A stretch of 64,000 bases of DNA, from contig DALTWK010000006.1 of the NCBI GenBank assembly GCA_029987115.1, positions 1 through 64,000 of the forward strand, written 5' to 3'. How positions within the stretch are numbered: the stretch's first letter is position 1; each line of letters starts with the position of its first letter. Position numbers and translations under genes: made by a program. The stretch is from Methanocorpusculum sp. (GTDB taxonomy: Archaea > Halobacteriota > Methanomicrobia > Methanomicrobiales > Methanocorpusculaceae). Below the pieces are notes generated by a model. That model had not been told where the DNA came from and searched no databases. It saw nothing but the letters and a program-made list of their open reading frames with translations. Of this stretch, positions 17,395 through 26,413 are shown in pieces.

Positions 17395-17481
17395 TCCTTT
17401 TTTTTATCACGGCCGTTTCGTCTGGACACAGAGTGGCATCGTGTACTTCAAAACAAACATATTTCCTTCTGTGCGCCAATT

Positions 17482-17961
17482 TTGATAGTAAGAATGGTTC
17501 TGGAAGGATTCAACAAAATCATAGAGGCATACCCTCCTGAAATGGAGTATGCTTTGGCCATCCTGCAGGACATGCAGCATCAGTACGGATGTGTTCCGCG
17601 GGAGGGGATGGAGATGACAGCAGCATATCTCAAATGCCCGGTATCTCATCTCTATTCCATGGTTACGTTTTATAAGGCCCTTTCTCTGAAACCGAAGGGT
17701 AAGCATGTCATTAAGGTTTGTGACGGGACTGCATGTCACATCAAAAAATCCATTGATATGTCTGAAGAAATCTGCCGGCTGCTTTCCATACGTCCGGGAG
17801 ACACCACTGAAGACGGTCTCTTCTCGCTTGAACTGGTAAACTGTCTTGGAACCTGTTCTCTTGCTCCTGTCATGTTGATTGACTCCAAATACTATGGAAA
17901 ACTGACGAAAAAGAAACTGAAGGAGATTCTCGCAAAATACCGTGAGGAGGAGACAGCATGA
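17482..17961 (+). CDS. NuoE/HydC-like [2Fe-2S] thioredoxin-fold subunit
   Basis: 159 residues. The N-terminal helical bundle (YALAILQDMQHQYGCVP) and C-terminal thioredoxin-like domain are as in the 24-kDa subunit of complex I. The four [2Fe-2S] ligands are visible in KVCDGTACHIKKS near residue 80 and NCLGTCSLAPVML near 120. It passes electrons to or from the FMN subunit encoded next, with which it overlaps by 4 bases. The ATG at 17494 (MVLEGFNK) is an alternative start. The 3-gene set has no complex I membrane part. Confidence 0.88.
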   Translation: MIVRMVLEGFNKIIEAYPPEMEYALAILQDMQHQYGCVPREGMEMTAAYLKCPVSHLYSMVTFYKALSLKPKGKHVIKVCDGTACHIKKSIDMSEEICRLLSIRPGDTTEDGLFSLELVNCLGTCSLAPVMLIDSKYYGKLTKKKLKEILAKYREEETA

Positions 17962-19826
17962 CGGCAAAACGCATTCTTGTCTGTTCCGGTCCGGGATGTG
18001 TTGCCGGCGGAAGTCTGAAACTTGCCGACAATCTGCGAAAAGCCATTGCCGCCTGCGGTGCCGATGCCGAAGTTTGCACGGATGTCGTAAACACCGGATG
18101 CAGCGGTATGTGTGAACTGGGGCCGATTGTAAGAATCATGCCTGATGATATCATGTACTATCAGGTCCGGCCTAAAGACGCTGAAGAAATTGTCCGGGAG
18201 ACCATTGTCCGCGGCAACATTATCGGCCGTATGCTGTTCCGCAATCCACTGAATGGAAAGACAGCTGTTCACCAGGATGAAAATCCGTTCTACGCAAAAC
18301 AGACGAAAATCGCCCTGAGAAACACCGGTATCATCAATCCCCGCAACATTGACGAATATATTGAACGCGGAGGATACGAGGCGCTGAAAAAAGCTCTCAC
18401 GATGACTTCTGAGGAGATTATTGCAGAAGTTGATGCATCACGTCTTCGCGGACGGGGCGGGGCAGGATTTCCAACCGGAAAGAAATGGCGCAGTGCCGTT
18501 GCGGTTCCGGAGAATCCGAAATATGTCATCTGCAACGGCGATGAAGGAGATCCGGGTGCCTTCATGGATGGAGCGATTCTGAACGGCGATCCGCACAGTG
18601 TTATCGAAGGAATGGTCATCTGTGCTCTTGCCGTCGGTTCCGAACGCGGTTATCTGTACATCAGGGATGAATATGTTCTTGCTCTTGACAGCATGAAACG
18701 TGCCCTGAAAGCAGCAGAAGAACGCGGATTCATCGGCGAGAATATCCTTGGTTCCGGCAGAAAGTTCATTCTGACGGTAGTACGCGGCGGAGGAGCGTTT
18801 GTCTGCGGAGAATCAACAGCACTGATGAAATCCATTCAGGGAGAAGTCGGTGAACCGCGTGCCAAATATATCCACAGTGTGGAACGCGGTCTCTGGGATA
18901 AACCGACTGTTCTGAACAATGTTGAAACATTCGCCACTATTCCTGTCATTATCAGCAAAGGAGGTGCGGAGTTTGCAAAAATCGGTACCGAAAATAACAC
19001 TGGAACCAAAGTCTTCGCTCTTGTCGGGAAAGTCAAGCACACCGGTCTTGTAGAAGTCCCGATGGGTATTACTCTCCGGGAACTTATCTACGGAATCGGC
19101 GGAGGTATCCAGGGAGACCGGCCGTTCAAAGCAGTGCAGACCGGCGGTCCGTCCGGCGGCAGTCTGCCGGAAGAACTGCTGGATCTTCCGATTGACTTTG
19201 ACACGCTTACCGAGTACGGCTCTATGATGGGTTCGGGCGGTATGATTGTGATGGACGACCGTACCTGTATGGTTGAATTCGCACGCTACTATGTTCAGTT
19301 CCTCTGCGGAGAAAGCTGCGGCAAGTGTACTCCCTGCCGTGAAGGTCTGCGCCACATGCGTGATATTCTGACCAATATCTGTGCCGGACGCGGACGGGAA
19401 GGCGATATTGAACTGCTCGAAGAAATCGGCCATATGATGCAGGACTGCTCTTTGTGTGCACTTGGAAAATCTGCGCCGAATCCGGTTCTCTCCAGCATCC
19501 GCTACTTCCGGGAAGAATTCGAAGAGCACATCAAAAAATATTACTGCAGGGCCGGCATGTGTCCGGAACTTACGGCGTTTAGAATCAACAAGAACCGTTG
19601 TATCGGCTGCGGACGCTGCATCAGTGTCTGTCCGACCGGTGTTATCAGCGGTTCCGGAAATGGTACGCATTATATCGATATCCGTGCCTGTGTCGGGTGC
19701 GGTGCCTGCCGTGATATCTGTCCGGTCGAGGCAATGGAAACCATTCCGGTTTCGCTTTGGTCACGGTCAATGATGAAAGGATCACGTGCCTATCTGCGTA
19801 CGGCAAAACAGGAGGAGGAAGAGTAA
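17958..19826 (+). CDS. NuoF/HydB-like NAD(P)H- and FMN-binding subunit with ferredoxin tail
   Basis: 622 residues. Residues 1-90 form a thioredoxin-like [2Fe-2S] domain (CSGPGC, then CTDVVNTGCSGMC). The core has the NAD site RGRGGAGFPTGKKW near 163, CNGDEGDPGAF near 194, the FMN region GGGAFVCGESTALMKS near 277, and the N3 cluster ligands ESCGKCTPC near 452 plus a later CSLC. The tail carries two [4Fe-4S] motifs, CIGCGRCISVCP near 546 and CVGCGACRDICP near 577. This is the HydB layout of electron-bifurcating hydrogenases and formate dehydrogenases. It reduces or oxidises a pyridine nucleotide; whether NAD or NADP cannot be told. Confidence 0.9.
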   Translation: MTAKRILVCSGPGCVAGGSLKLADNLRKAIAACGADAEVCTDVVNTGCSGMCELGPIVRIMPDDIMYYQVRPKDAEEIVRETIVRGNIIGRMLFRNPLNGKTAVHQDENPFYAKQTKIALRNTGIINPRNIDEYIERGGYEALKKALTMTSEEIIAEVDASRLRGRGGAGFPTGKKWRSAVAVPENPKYVICNGDEGDPGAFMDGAILNGDPHSVIEGMVICALAVGSERGYLYIRDEYVLALDSMKRALKAAEERGFIGENILGSGRKFILTVVRGGGAFVCGESTALMKSIQGEVGEPRAKYIHSVERGLWDKPTVLNNVETFATIPVIISKGGAEFAKIGTENNTGTKVFALVGKVKHTGLVEVPMGITLRELIYGIGGGIQGDRPFKAVQTGGPSGGSLPEELLDLPIDFDTLTEYGSMMGSGGMIVMDDRTCMVEFARYYVQFLCGESCGKCTPCREGLRHMRDILTNICAGRGREGDIELLEEIGHMMQDCSLCALGKSAPNPVLSSIRYFREEFEEHIKKYYCRAGMCPELTAFRINKNRCIGCGRCISVCPTGVISGSGNGTHYIDIRACVGCGACRDICPVEAMETIPVSLWSRSMMKGSRAYLRTAKQEEEE

Positions 19827-19827
19827 C

Positions 19828-20439
19828 ATGCAGATTCTGATTAACGGAAAACCCTGTGAATGTGAGAAAGGAGAAACGATTCTCACCATTGCAAAACGCA
19901 ATGACATCTTCATTCCGACCATGTGTCATCATGACAAATATCCGGGCGAAGGTGCCTGCCGCCTTTGTGTTGTTGAAGTTACCGACAACGGCAGAACCAA
20001 GGTGGTTGCGTCCTGCATTTATCCGGTTACGCATGAAATATCCGTGGAAACCGACACGGAAAAGATCAAAGGATACCGCAGACTCTTAATCGCTTTTATG
20101 CAGCGCCGTGCACCGCAGAGTGAAGTGATAGAGCAGATGATGGAAGAGTATGAAGTGCCTGACTACTCTCTTCGTTCCATTAAACGCGGTAAATGCATCA
20201 TGTGCGGTTTGTGCGTCCGTGCCTGCAAGAAGATCAAAATCGGTGCGATTTCGATGGTAAAACGCGGAACCGGAAAGCGGGTATCCACACCGTATGATGA
20301 ACCGTCTTCAGCATGCATTGGCTGCGGTCTTTGTGCACGCGTCTGTCCGACCGGTGCGATAGAAATCACGGAAACCGAAACCTCAAAAATCATCTGGGGC
20401 AAGGAATTCCCGAAAAAGAAGACAACAAAGGAAGAGTAA
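19828..20439 (+). CDS. NuoG/HydA N-terminal-like iron-sulfur protein (no catalytic domain)
   Basis: 203 residues. A plant-type [2Fe-2S] domain (PTMCHHDKYPGEGACRLCVV near residue 31, then SCIYP near 63) is followed by two [4Fe-4S] motifs, CIMCGLCVRAC near 127 and CIGCGLCARVCP near 159. The His-Cys3 motif that usually follows the [2Fe-2S] domain in NuoG/HydA is not seen, and the hydrogenase H-cluster or molybdopterin domain is absent. The chain ends in a basic tail (KEFPKKKTTKEE). GGAGGAGGAA at 19811 is a strong ribosome-binding site for the ATG at 19828. It probably links the NuoEF-like pair to ferredoxin or an unknown partner. Confidence 0.85.
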   Translation: MQILINGKPCECEKGETILTIAKRNDIFIPTMCHHDKYPGEGACRLCVVEVTDNGRTKVVASCIYPVTHEISVETDTEKIKGYRRLLIAFMQRRAPQSEVIEQMMEEYEVPDYSLRSIKRGKCIMCGLCVRACKKIKIGAISMVKRGTGKRVSTPYDEPSSACIGCGLCARVCPTGAIEITETETSKIIWGKEFPKKKTTKEE

Positions 20440-20451
20440 TCTCTTCCTGTT

Positions 20452-21417
20452 TTATTTGTAGCAGATTTTTATGAAGCGGGCTATCAGAGCATCCATCTGA
20501 ATGTCCGCATTTGCACCTTCGCTGAGGCGGAAGTCGGTTTCTCCGATTGCATCAATCAGATCTGTTTTTATCCGTCTGTCGTATGCATCGGAAGTTGAAA
20601 TTTCGCGGTATAATTGATTCAGCAGTTCATTCGGTGCAATTCCCTTGTCGTACATCAGACTCTGAAGCATCCGTTCTGCCGTTTCAAAGTCGCCTTCACG
20701 GCAGAGGGAGGTGAGTCTTGCAATTTCTTCCGGTTTCGCTGTTGAGGTGACTGCATAGACATTTGCCGGAGTTACGGTCGAAGAGACAATTGCTGCTCCC
20801 TGAAGTGCATTGATGGCCTTTCTCATATCGCCCTGGGCGACATAGGTAATAGCGGCATAGGCATCTTCTTCAATCGTAAGTCCTTCTGTCTGGGCAATCC
20901 GGTCAACCTGTTCACGGACGGCATCTTCCGTGAGCGGCCGGAACCGGTAAATAGCGCATCTGCTCTGAATCGGATCGATAATCTTTGATGAGTAGTTGCA
21001 GGACAGAATAAACCGGCAGGTTTCTGCAAAATTTTCCATGGTACGGCGGAGAGCTGCCTGGGCATCGTTAGTTAATGCATCTGCTTCATCGAGGAAGAGT
21101 ACCTTGAATTCAGCATCACCCAGCGGAGAAGTACGTGCAAACTGCTTTATCTGCGTTCTGACGACATCGATACCGCGTTCATCTGATGCATTCAGTTCAC
21201 GGAAATTCATGCTCCAGGTATCACCAAACAGTTCACGTGCCAGAGCAACCGCACACGTGGTCTTTCCGACACCTGCAGTTCCGGTAAAGAGCAGATGCGG
21301 AAGACTGCGGGATGCTGCGTAGGTTTTCAGCCGGCTGACAATCTCTTGCTGACCGGCAACCTCGTCAAGATTCCGCGGACGATATTTTTCTATCCATATC
21401 TCAGGGGATGCTTCCAT
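20452..21417 (-). CDS. rfcS: Replication factor C small subunit (clamp loader)
   Basis: 321 residues, an AAA+ ATPase. WIEKYRPRNLDEVAGQQEIV is the usual N-terminus; Walker A is TGTAGVGKTTCAVAL near residue 46, Walker B VLFLDEADALTNDAQ near 105, sensor 1 FILSCNYSSKII near 135, and the SRC arginine finger near 151 (IQSRCAIYRFRPL). The C-terminal collar domain follows. It loads the PCNA clamp on primed DNA together with RfcL, which is not in the window. Convergent with the iron-sulfur operon, with 12 bases between the stops. Confidence 0.95.
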   Translation of the reverse strand: MEASPEIWIEKYRPRNLDEVAGQQEIVSRLKTYAASRSLPHLLFTGTAGVGKTTCAVALARELFGDTWSMNFRELNASDERGIDVVRTQIKQFARTSPLGDAEFKVLFLDEADALTNDAQAALRRTMENFAETCRFILSCNYSSKIIDPIQSRCAIYRFRPLTEDAVREQVDRIAQTEGLTIEEDAYAAITYVAQGDMRKAINALQGAAIVSSTVTPANVYAVTSTAKPEEIARLTSLCREGDFETAERMLQSLMYDKGIAPNELLNQLYREISTSDAYDRRIKTDLIDAIGETDFRLSEGANADIQMDALIARFIKICYK

Positions 21418-21452
21418 ACTTACTTATTGTCTCCCGTCTGGATTAATGGTTT

Positions 21453-22667
21453 TCAACTGTCTCCCCATTTGGCGATTGCAAGTGCCAGTTCCGGATGTGT
21501 CTTTCCGTATTCTTTTGCAGGAATTCCGGCGACTGCAGCTTCTGCTGCCTGAATCATGGCTTTTACTCCAGCAGTTGTTCCTTTCGGATGACCGTGAATT
21601 CCCCCTCCTGCCTGCAGAACAATATCAGTTCCAAGTTTGGCAATCTCTGCGGCAACCTTTCCCGGATGGACACCGCCCGATGCTACTGGGAAAACCGGTT
21701 TCAGGTAGGATAGTTCTTCGGTGATAGCTGCGTTGTCTCCGAGCACTTCAGCAGCGTTCCCTCCCATCTTTCCGGAAACGGTGCCGGTATGCAGCTGGTC
21801 GCCGCCGGCGGAACGGACAAGTTTTGCAATCGGACGCATTGCAATTCCGTGGTGCGGGTTTCTTGTCAAAGCTCCGTGCATCGTGCGGTGTACATGAATC
21901 GGCACGTTGATTGACGGGTCTTCAGCAAGTGCCTGAATTGCAGAAAATCCTGCGGTCAGGACATCGACCATGAGCATGTTGGCACCGCGTCGTACCGCTT
22001 CATGAGCAAGTTCAACGATTTTGTCTCCGCCGGTGGTGACGTTTACGGCATAGAGGACCTGTTTTCCGGTTTCATCTTTTGCTTTGTCCAGAGCATCCAT
22101 CACTGCTTCCAGACGCTCAAACAGCGGACAGAACGGCTGGTTGGTTAACGTTTCATCGTCTTTAATCAGGTCAAGTCCTCCCATTGCAGCATCATAGGCA
22201 ACCTGAGCGGTATCCTTCGGGTTCAGGCCGACTTTCGGTTTGATAATGGTCCCGATGTGCGGTCTGCGTGAAACATCAGTTCCCGCCAGTTTTCGTACGC
22301 CTTCAATACCGAACTTCGGACCGCAGCCGCACAGTTCTTTCGGGAGATCGATGTCAAGCAGTCTGACTGCATCAAGTTTGCCGAGACCGAAGAGATTGCC
22401 GGCAATAACGGATAGATACTGTGGAATGTTGCCGACTTCAAATATCTCATACGGGAATCGGATTTTGGAGAGATATCCGCCGTTTCCGACATCGATGAGA
22501 TCTTCGACTGCGCCGTCTAAGGAGTGCACGTAAGCGGTTGCATCGTTGACGGTAGAGATGGATGTCCAGGTTCCTGTGGTCTGTTCTTCACGGATTGCTT
22601 CTGCAGCGAATTCTCCCGTGACTCCTTCTTTTGGGCGGAAGTAGTAGGTTGCTATTAGGTCCTTCAT
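21453..22667 (-). CDS. rbcL: Form III ribulose-1,5-bisphosphate carboxylase
   Basis: 404 residues, shorter than plant-type large subunits as expected for archaeal form III. Catalytic Lys is in GTIIKPKVGLNP near residue 145; the carbamylated Lys with metal ligands is in GGLDLIKDDETL near 170; HVHRTMHGALTRNPHHG near 260 and SGKMGG near 301 form the phosphate-binding and loop 6 region. Family role: fixes CO2 onto RuBP made from AMP, giving two 3-phosphoglycerates. Three bases separate it from the R15P isomerase gene upstream, and AMP phosphorylase is at 47180, so the whole AMP pathway is present. Confidence 0.95.
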   Translation of the reverse strand: MKDLIATYYFRPKEGVTGEFAAEAIREEQTTGTWTSISTVNDATAYVHSLDGAVEDLIDVGNGGYLSKIRFPYEIFEVGNIPQYLSVIAGNLFGLGKLDAVRLLDIDLPKELCGCGPKFGIEGVRKLAGTDVSRRPHIGTIIKPKVGLNPKDTAQVAYDAAMGGLDLIKDDETLTNQPFCPLFERLEAVMDALDKAKDETGKQVLYAVNVTTGGDKIVELAHEAVRRGANMLMVDVLTAGFSAIQALAEDPSINVPIHVHRTMHGALTRNPHHGIAMRPIAKLVRSAGGDQLHTGTVSGKMGGNAAEVLGDNAAITEELSYLKPVFPVASGGVHPGKVAAEIAKLGTDIVLQAGGGIHGHPKGTTAGVKAMIQAAEAAVAGIPAKEYGKTHPELALAIAKWGDS

Positions 22668-22670
22668 AGA

Positions 22671-23597
22671 TTAGATTTCCTCCGGGTTCCAGCCGAGATG
22701 ATCTTTCATAATATAATAGGCAAGCTGCGGCGGAACAGCCCCGACTTCTGTTGCGATGAGGTCGATATATTCAGCGGGCGTGACATCAAATACCGGGTTT
22801 CGTACCTTCACATAGGGTAGTGTTCTCAAAATATCATCCGGCAGAACTTCGGATGAGGAACGGTCTTCAATCTCAATGAAATTGCCGAAGATTGTCTGCG
22901 GTGCGAACTTATAGGTTTCTGCAGCTACAATCAGATTCTTTCTGGCTTCCTTTGCAGAAAGGGCTATCTGGGATGTTCCGATCTTGTTGACAACAGCACC
23001 GTTCACGGTAACCGCATCAGCTCCGACGATTACCAGGTCGACTTCGGGCATGAAGGTACGGACTGCTGAATCAACGATAAAGTTGGTTGGAATTGCATGG
23101 TCATTTAACGTCTTGATAGTAATCCGACCCTGGTTCCATGGTCTGACTTCGGTAGCAAATACAGTGATGTCTTTACCTTGTTCTTTGGCCCGGATGATTC
23201 CAGCCAAAGCCGCACTGGAATTGCAGTGCGTCATCACGGTGTCACCGTCACGAATACGTGCTGCGGTAATTTCTGCAATTTTATTGAGAGCTGCATTGGA
23301 TGACTGAATAAAGGCATCAGCCTGGTTCTGCACCATGAGTCTGGCATCGTCTTCGGTTTCCGCACCGGCAATCCCGCGAAGTGTGATACGTACGGCATTC
23401 GGGAGAGAAACTGCTGTCGGCCGGGTTGCGAGAAGTATCTGTTCTGCTTTCTTCATTTCGGTGAGAAAAGAAGGAAGATCGGTTTTGGGAAGCGATGCCG
23501 CATGGTCGCGGAGAGCAGCTGCTGCTTCCCGTGCAATTTTCCCGGCACCGCGGATATCCATGGATTTTATCCGTTCTGCTATATCCATGAGAGTCAT
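22671..23597 (-). CDS. Ribose-1,5-bisphosphate isomerase
   Basis: 308 residues of the eIF2B-alpha/MtnA-like family. Markers are TVMTHCNSSAALAGII near residue 118, EVRPWNQGRIT near 148, VDLVIVGADAVTVNGAVVNK near 187 (catalytic Asp) and NKIGTSQIAL. It converts ribose-1,5-bisphosphate, made by AMP phosphorylase plus phosphorylation, to ribulose-1,5-bisphosphate for RuBisCO. The direct linkage to rbcL (3 bases) makes this assignment better than plain initiation-factor-like protein. Confidence 0.92.
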   Translation of the reverse strand: MTLMDIAERIKSMDIRGAGKIAREAAAALRDHAASLPKTDLPSFLTEMKKAEQILLATRPTAVSLPNAVRITLRGIAGAETEDDARLMVQNQADAFIQSSNAALNKIAEITAARIRDGDTVMTHCNSSAALAGIIRAKEQGKDITVFATEVRPWNQGRITIKTLNDHAIPTNFIVDSAVRTFMPEVDLVIVGADAVTVNGAVVNKIGTSQIALSAKEARKNLIVAAETYKFAPQTIFGNFIEIEDRSSSEVLPDDILRTLPYVKVRNPVFDVTPAEYIDLIATEVGAVPPQLAYYIMKDHLGWNPEEI

Positions 23598-23630
23598 ATA
23601 ATCTATGATTTGGTCTCGAACTAAAAAGAG

Positions 23631-24191
23631 TTATGGAAAGCGGATAACTTCCTTCTCGGTAACGACCATGTCAACCGGAAGATCGTATTCATCTACGGGG
23701 ATGATTTCTTCTTCCTGTACAGAATAGGCAAGACCGATTCGTTCCAGGTGCGGATGGGCTGCAAGGAACCGGTCATAGTAGCCTGCTCCGTAGCCGAGAC
23801 GGCGGCATTCCCGGTCAAAACCCACCATGGGAAGCAGAATGGTCTCGATCTCGTCTGCTGAAATCGGGTGTTCAGAACCAATCGGTTCGGGGACATTGAA
23901 CGTGCTGAGTTTCAGTTCTGAAAGGGAGAGAATCTGCGACAGGCGGAGTGAACGGGTTTCTTTTTCGATGATGGGAACCGAGATGGTTTTTCCCGCAGCA
24001 ATCATCCGTCCCATCAGTTCCAGGGTTTCTACTTCGGGTTCTTTGGATGCGTAGAACAGAATCGAGTGTTTTGGTGCAAGCAGTTTTTCCAGAGTCTCAG
24101 CAATCTTTCTGCTACAGCGTGAACGTTCTTCGGGCGATATGGCAAACCGCCGTTCCTTGAGCATCAGACGAACTTCGGTTTTCGCATTCAT
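23631..24191 (-). CDS. 5-formyltetrahydrofolate cyclo-ligase family protein
   Basis: 186 residues. FYASKEPEVETLELM near residue 45 and the ATP/folate-site hallmark FDRECRRLGYGAGYYDRFL near 124 are clear. Bacterial enzymes turn 5-formyl-THF into methenyl-THF using ATP. A methanogen uses H4MPT as its main C1 carrier, so the natural substrate may be folate at low level or a related formyl compound. It lies in a co-oriented block between the R15P isomerase gene (34 bases away) and Alba. Confidence 0.88.
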   Translation of the reverse strand: MNAKTEVRLMLKERRFAISPEERSRCSRKIAETLEKLLAPKHSILFYASKEPEVETLELMGRMIAAGKTISVPIIEKETRSLRLSQILSLSELKLSTFNVPEPIGSEHPISADEIETILLPMVGFDRECRRLGYGAGYYDRFLAAHPHLERIGLAYSVQEEEIIPVDEYDLPVDMVVTEKEVIRFP

Positions 24192-24199
24192 AAAAAAAG

Positions 24200-24469
24200 T
24201 TATTTTTTTGCCAGAGTAATCTGGATAGTCGAAACGTTTGTCGGACCTTCGTCGGTCTCAACGGCTTCAGTACTGATTGCAACGTTCTTTTTTACGACAT
24301 TGGTCATAAATTGACGGGTTACAATTTCTGCCGTATCGACAGCACGGACAATAGTTTTTCCGCGTGCCTTTACAATGACCTCACGAATTCCGGAATTGAA
24401 CTGGGTGATGACGGCAAGAACATAGTTCATCACCGGTTTTGTTCCGATATAGACGATATTGTCTTCCAT
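24200..24469 (-). CDS. albA: Alba chromatin protein
   Basis: 89 residues covering the whole Alba fold: NIVYIGTKPVMNYVLAVITQ, the DNA/RNA-contacting KARGKTIVRAVDTAEIV near residue 36, and STIQITLAKK at the end. It binds DNA and RNA non-specifically as a dimer and acts with the histone at 46299. It is 8 bases upstream of the cyclo-ligase-like gene in the same orientation, an unusual but probably chance pairing. Confidence 0.95.
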   Translation of the reverse strand: MEDNIVYIGTKPVMNYVLAVITQFNSGIREVIVKARGKTIVRAVDTAEIVTRQFMTNVVKKNVAISTEAVETDEGPTNVSTIQITLAKK

Positions 24470-24494
24470 TTTCTGTAGTATCTCTTGGTGAAAT

Positions 24495-25514
24495 TTAGAT
24501 GTATTTCATCGTGTGAAGCAGTTCGGCATTCAGGACGGAAGCTCCTGCTGCACCGCGGATAGTGTTGTGTCCCATGGCAACAAAGCGGATGCCTTCTCTG
24601 ACACGGCCGACGGACACGGTCATCGATCCGCCGCGGTTTCTGTCAAGACGCGGCTGCGGGCGGTTGTCATCCGGAAGATAGAGAACACTCTTCTTCGGCT
24701 GAGTCGGCAGTCCGGTAAACGGTGCTTCCCAGGTCTTGAATGCGTCGATAACTTCTGCAGGTGTTGCTTTGATGTCAATCCAGACATTCAGAGTGTGGCC
24801 GTCGATAACAGGAACTCTGTTGCAGGATGCGGATACCGAGAACGGTGCTCCGGTAATCTTGCCGTTTTCAAAGGTTCCCATAATTTTGTTCGCCTCGCGT
24901 GCCATCTTCTCTTCTTCGCCGCTGATGAACGGAATGACATTGTCGTAGATGCCGAATGCCGGGACACCGTCGAAACCGGCACCGGAGATTGCCTGCATGG
25001 TTGCTACGTTGATATTGGTAAACTCGAACTTGCGCAGCGGGGCAAGAGCGGTTGCAAGCATGATGGTAGAACAGTTCGGGTTCGTTACAATAAATCCGTC
25101 TCTGTTGTGGTTCTTTTTCTGAACATCAATTAATGCTGCATGCTCCGGGTTGACCTCGGCAATCATGAGCGGGATATCCTCTTCCATTCTGTGGGAGCTG
25201 GCATTGCTGAAAACACCGACGCCGGCATCGGCAATATCGGATTCAAGTTTTCCTGCAAGTTCAGCCGGGAGTGCAGAGAATACAATGTCACAGTCTTTTA
25301 CCGCGTCGACATTTGTCGGGGAAACAACAAGATCGCCTGCGTCTTCCGGGAACGGGGAATCAAGACGCCAGTTGACGGCATCTGCATACCTTTTTCCGGC
25401 AGAACGCTCTGATGCGGTAAGAGTCGTCAGCTTGAACCAAGGGTGGTTTGCAAGAAGCTGTACGAATCTCTGGCCGACAGCACCTGTCGCACCAAGAACA
25501 CCTACGTTAATCAT
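24495..25514 (-). CDS. asd: Aspartate-semialdehyde dehydrogenase
   Basis: 339 residues. MINVGVLGATGAVGQRFVQ is the NADP-binding start; the active-site Cys is in TNPNCSTIMLATAL near residue 148; AISGAGFDGVPAFG near 174 and SASCNRVPVIDGHTLNVWI near 230 include the catalytic His. It makes aspartate semialdehyde for threonine, methionine and lysine, and in methanogens also feeds the aro operon (36159), because the archaeal shikimate route starts from aspartate semialdehyde. The start at 25514 fits the family N-terminus; the 16 codons before it lie in promoter DNA. Confidence 0.95.
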   Translation of the reverse strand: MINVGVLGATGAVGQRFVQLLANHPWFKLTTLTASERSAGKRYADAVNWRLDSPFPEDAGDLVVSPTNVDAVKDCDIVFSALPAELAGKLESDIADAGVGVFSNASSHRMEEDIPLMIAEVNPEHAALIDVQKKNHNRDGFIVTNPNCSTIMLATALAPLRKFEFTNINVATMQAISGAGFDGVPAFGIYDNVIPFISGEEEKMAREANKIMGTFENGKITGAPFSVSASCNRVPVIDGHTLNVWIDIKATPAEVIDAFKTWEAPFTGLPTQPKKSVLYLPDDNRPQPRLDRNRGGSMTVSVGRVREGIRFVAMGHNTIRGAAGASVLNAELLHTMKYI

Positions 25515-25733
25515 ACGAAAATATTGGTTGTTCTTAGTAATAAGGCGTCGCACAAAAGGCATATAGAGGACAGGGACAAATACCTATATCGGCAAATGAT
25601 GAAAGTTACCCCCGCTGAGCTTCGGCAGTGATGATGCAGGGTCCTGATGCCGTCCGTTTTTGCAAAATCTGTGTAGATTTCATGTCAGTACCTTGGAAAT
25701 CAGATACTGTATTCCCTCTTCCACTTAAAGAGG

Positions 25734-25740
25734 TTTATAT
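25734..25740 (+). promoter_or_regulatory. TATA box upstream of the Era-like GTPase gene
   Basis: TTTATAT about 47 bases before the ATG at 25784, predicting a start near 25763 and a 5' leader of about 20 bases. Placed from sequence and spacing only. The gap 25515-25783 otherwise shows nothing definite. Confidence 0.45.
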
Positions 25741-25783
25741 GGAATAAACACAGAAATATTACGTAATTAAAAAGGTAAAGCAC

Positions 25784-26413
25784 ATGGCTAAATTTTTACG
25801 TCTTAAGGGATTCTTTTCCAAACTGTTCGGAAAGAAACGGTCGCGTGTCGGTATCTACGGACCGCCGAATGCAGGTAAGACCACACTCGCAAACAGAATT
25901 GTCCGTGATGTTACCGGAGAAGCACTCGGTCCGGCCAGCGAGATTCCGCATGAAACCCGCCGTGCAAGAAGGAAGGAGGGTGTCGAGATTAACCCTGGAA
26001 ATGGTGCAAAACTGACCATTGATATTGTTGATACTCCGGGAGTTACCACCAAGATTGATTACCACGAGTTCCTTGAATACGGTATGGATCAGGAAGAGGC
26101 AATTAACCGTGCACGCGAAGCAACCGAAGGAGTTGCCGAAGCAATGCACTGGCTCCGTGAAGATATTGACGGTGTTATCTACGTTCTCGACAGTACTCAG
26201 GATCCATTCATGCATGTCAACATCATGATGGTCGGTATCATCGAAGCAAGAAAACTCCCGGTTATCATAGTTGCTAACAAGATTGATCTGCCGGATGCAG
26301 CACCGCAGAAGATTCGCAGCGCATTCCCGCAGCACCCGGTTGTTGAGATTTCCGGTCTCGAAGGAAACAAGATGGAAGATCTCTACAAGAAGATTGGCGA
26401 GGTCTTTAAATGA
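25784..26413 (+). CDS. Era-like small GTPase
   Basis: 209 residues. A basic start (MAKFLRLKGFFSKLFGKKRS) precedes the G domain: G1 GPPNAGKTTLANR near residue 26, G3 DTPGV near 82, G4 NKID near 165 and a G5-like SGLEG near 187. The amphipathic basic N-terminus may touch membrane or RNA. This archaeal family is commonly found with the DUF2073 and zinc-ribbon genes that follow here, the first with a 4-base overlap, so the three probably work together; the process is not known. Confidence 0.88.
   Translation: MAKFLRLKGFFSKLFGKKRSRVGIYGPPNAGKTTLANRIVRDVTGEALGPASEIPHETRRARRKEGVEINPGNGAKLTIDIVDTPGVTTKIDYHEFLEYGMDQEEAINRAREATEGVAEAMHWLREDIDGVIYVLDSTQDPFMHVNIMMVGIIEARKLPVIIVANKIDLPDAAPQKIRSAFPQHPVVEISGLEGNKMEDLYKKIGEVFK

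Noticed and set aside
17482..20439. Complex I or Fpo genes
   Set aside because: No membrane subunits, quinone- or F420-specific parts, or NuoD/B-like genes nearby; the layout is that of a soluble HydCBA-type module.
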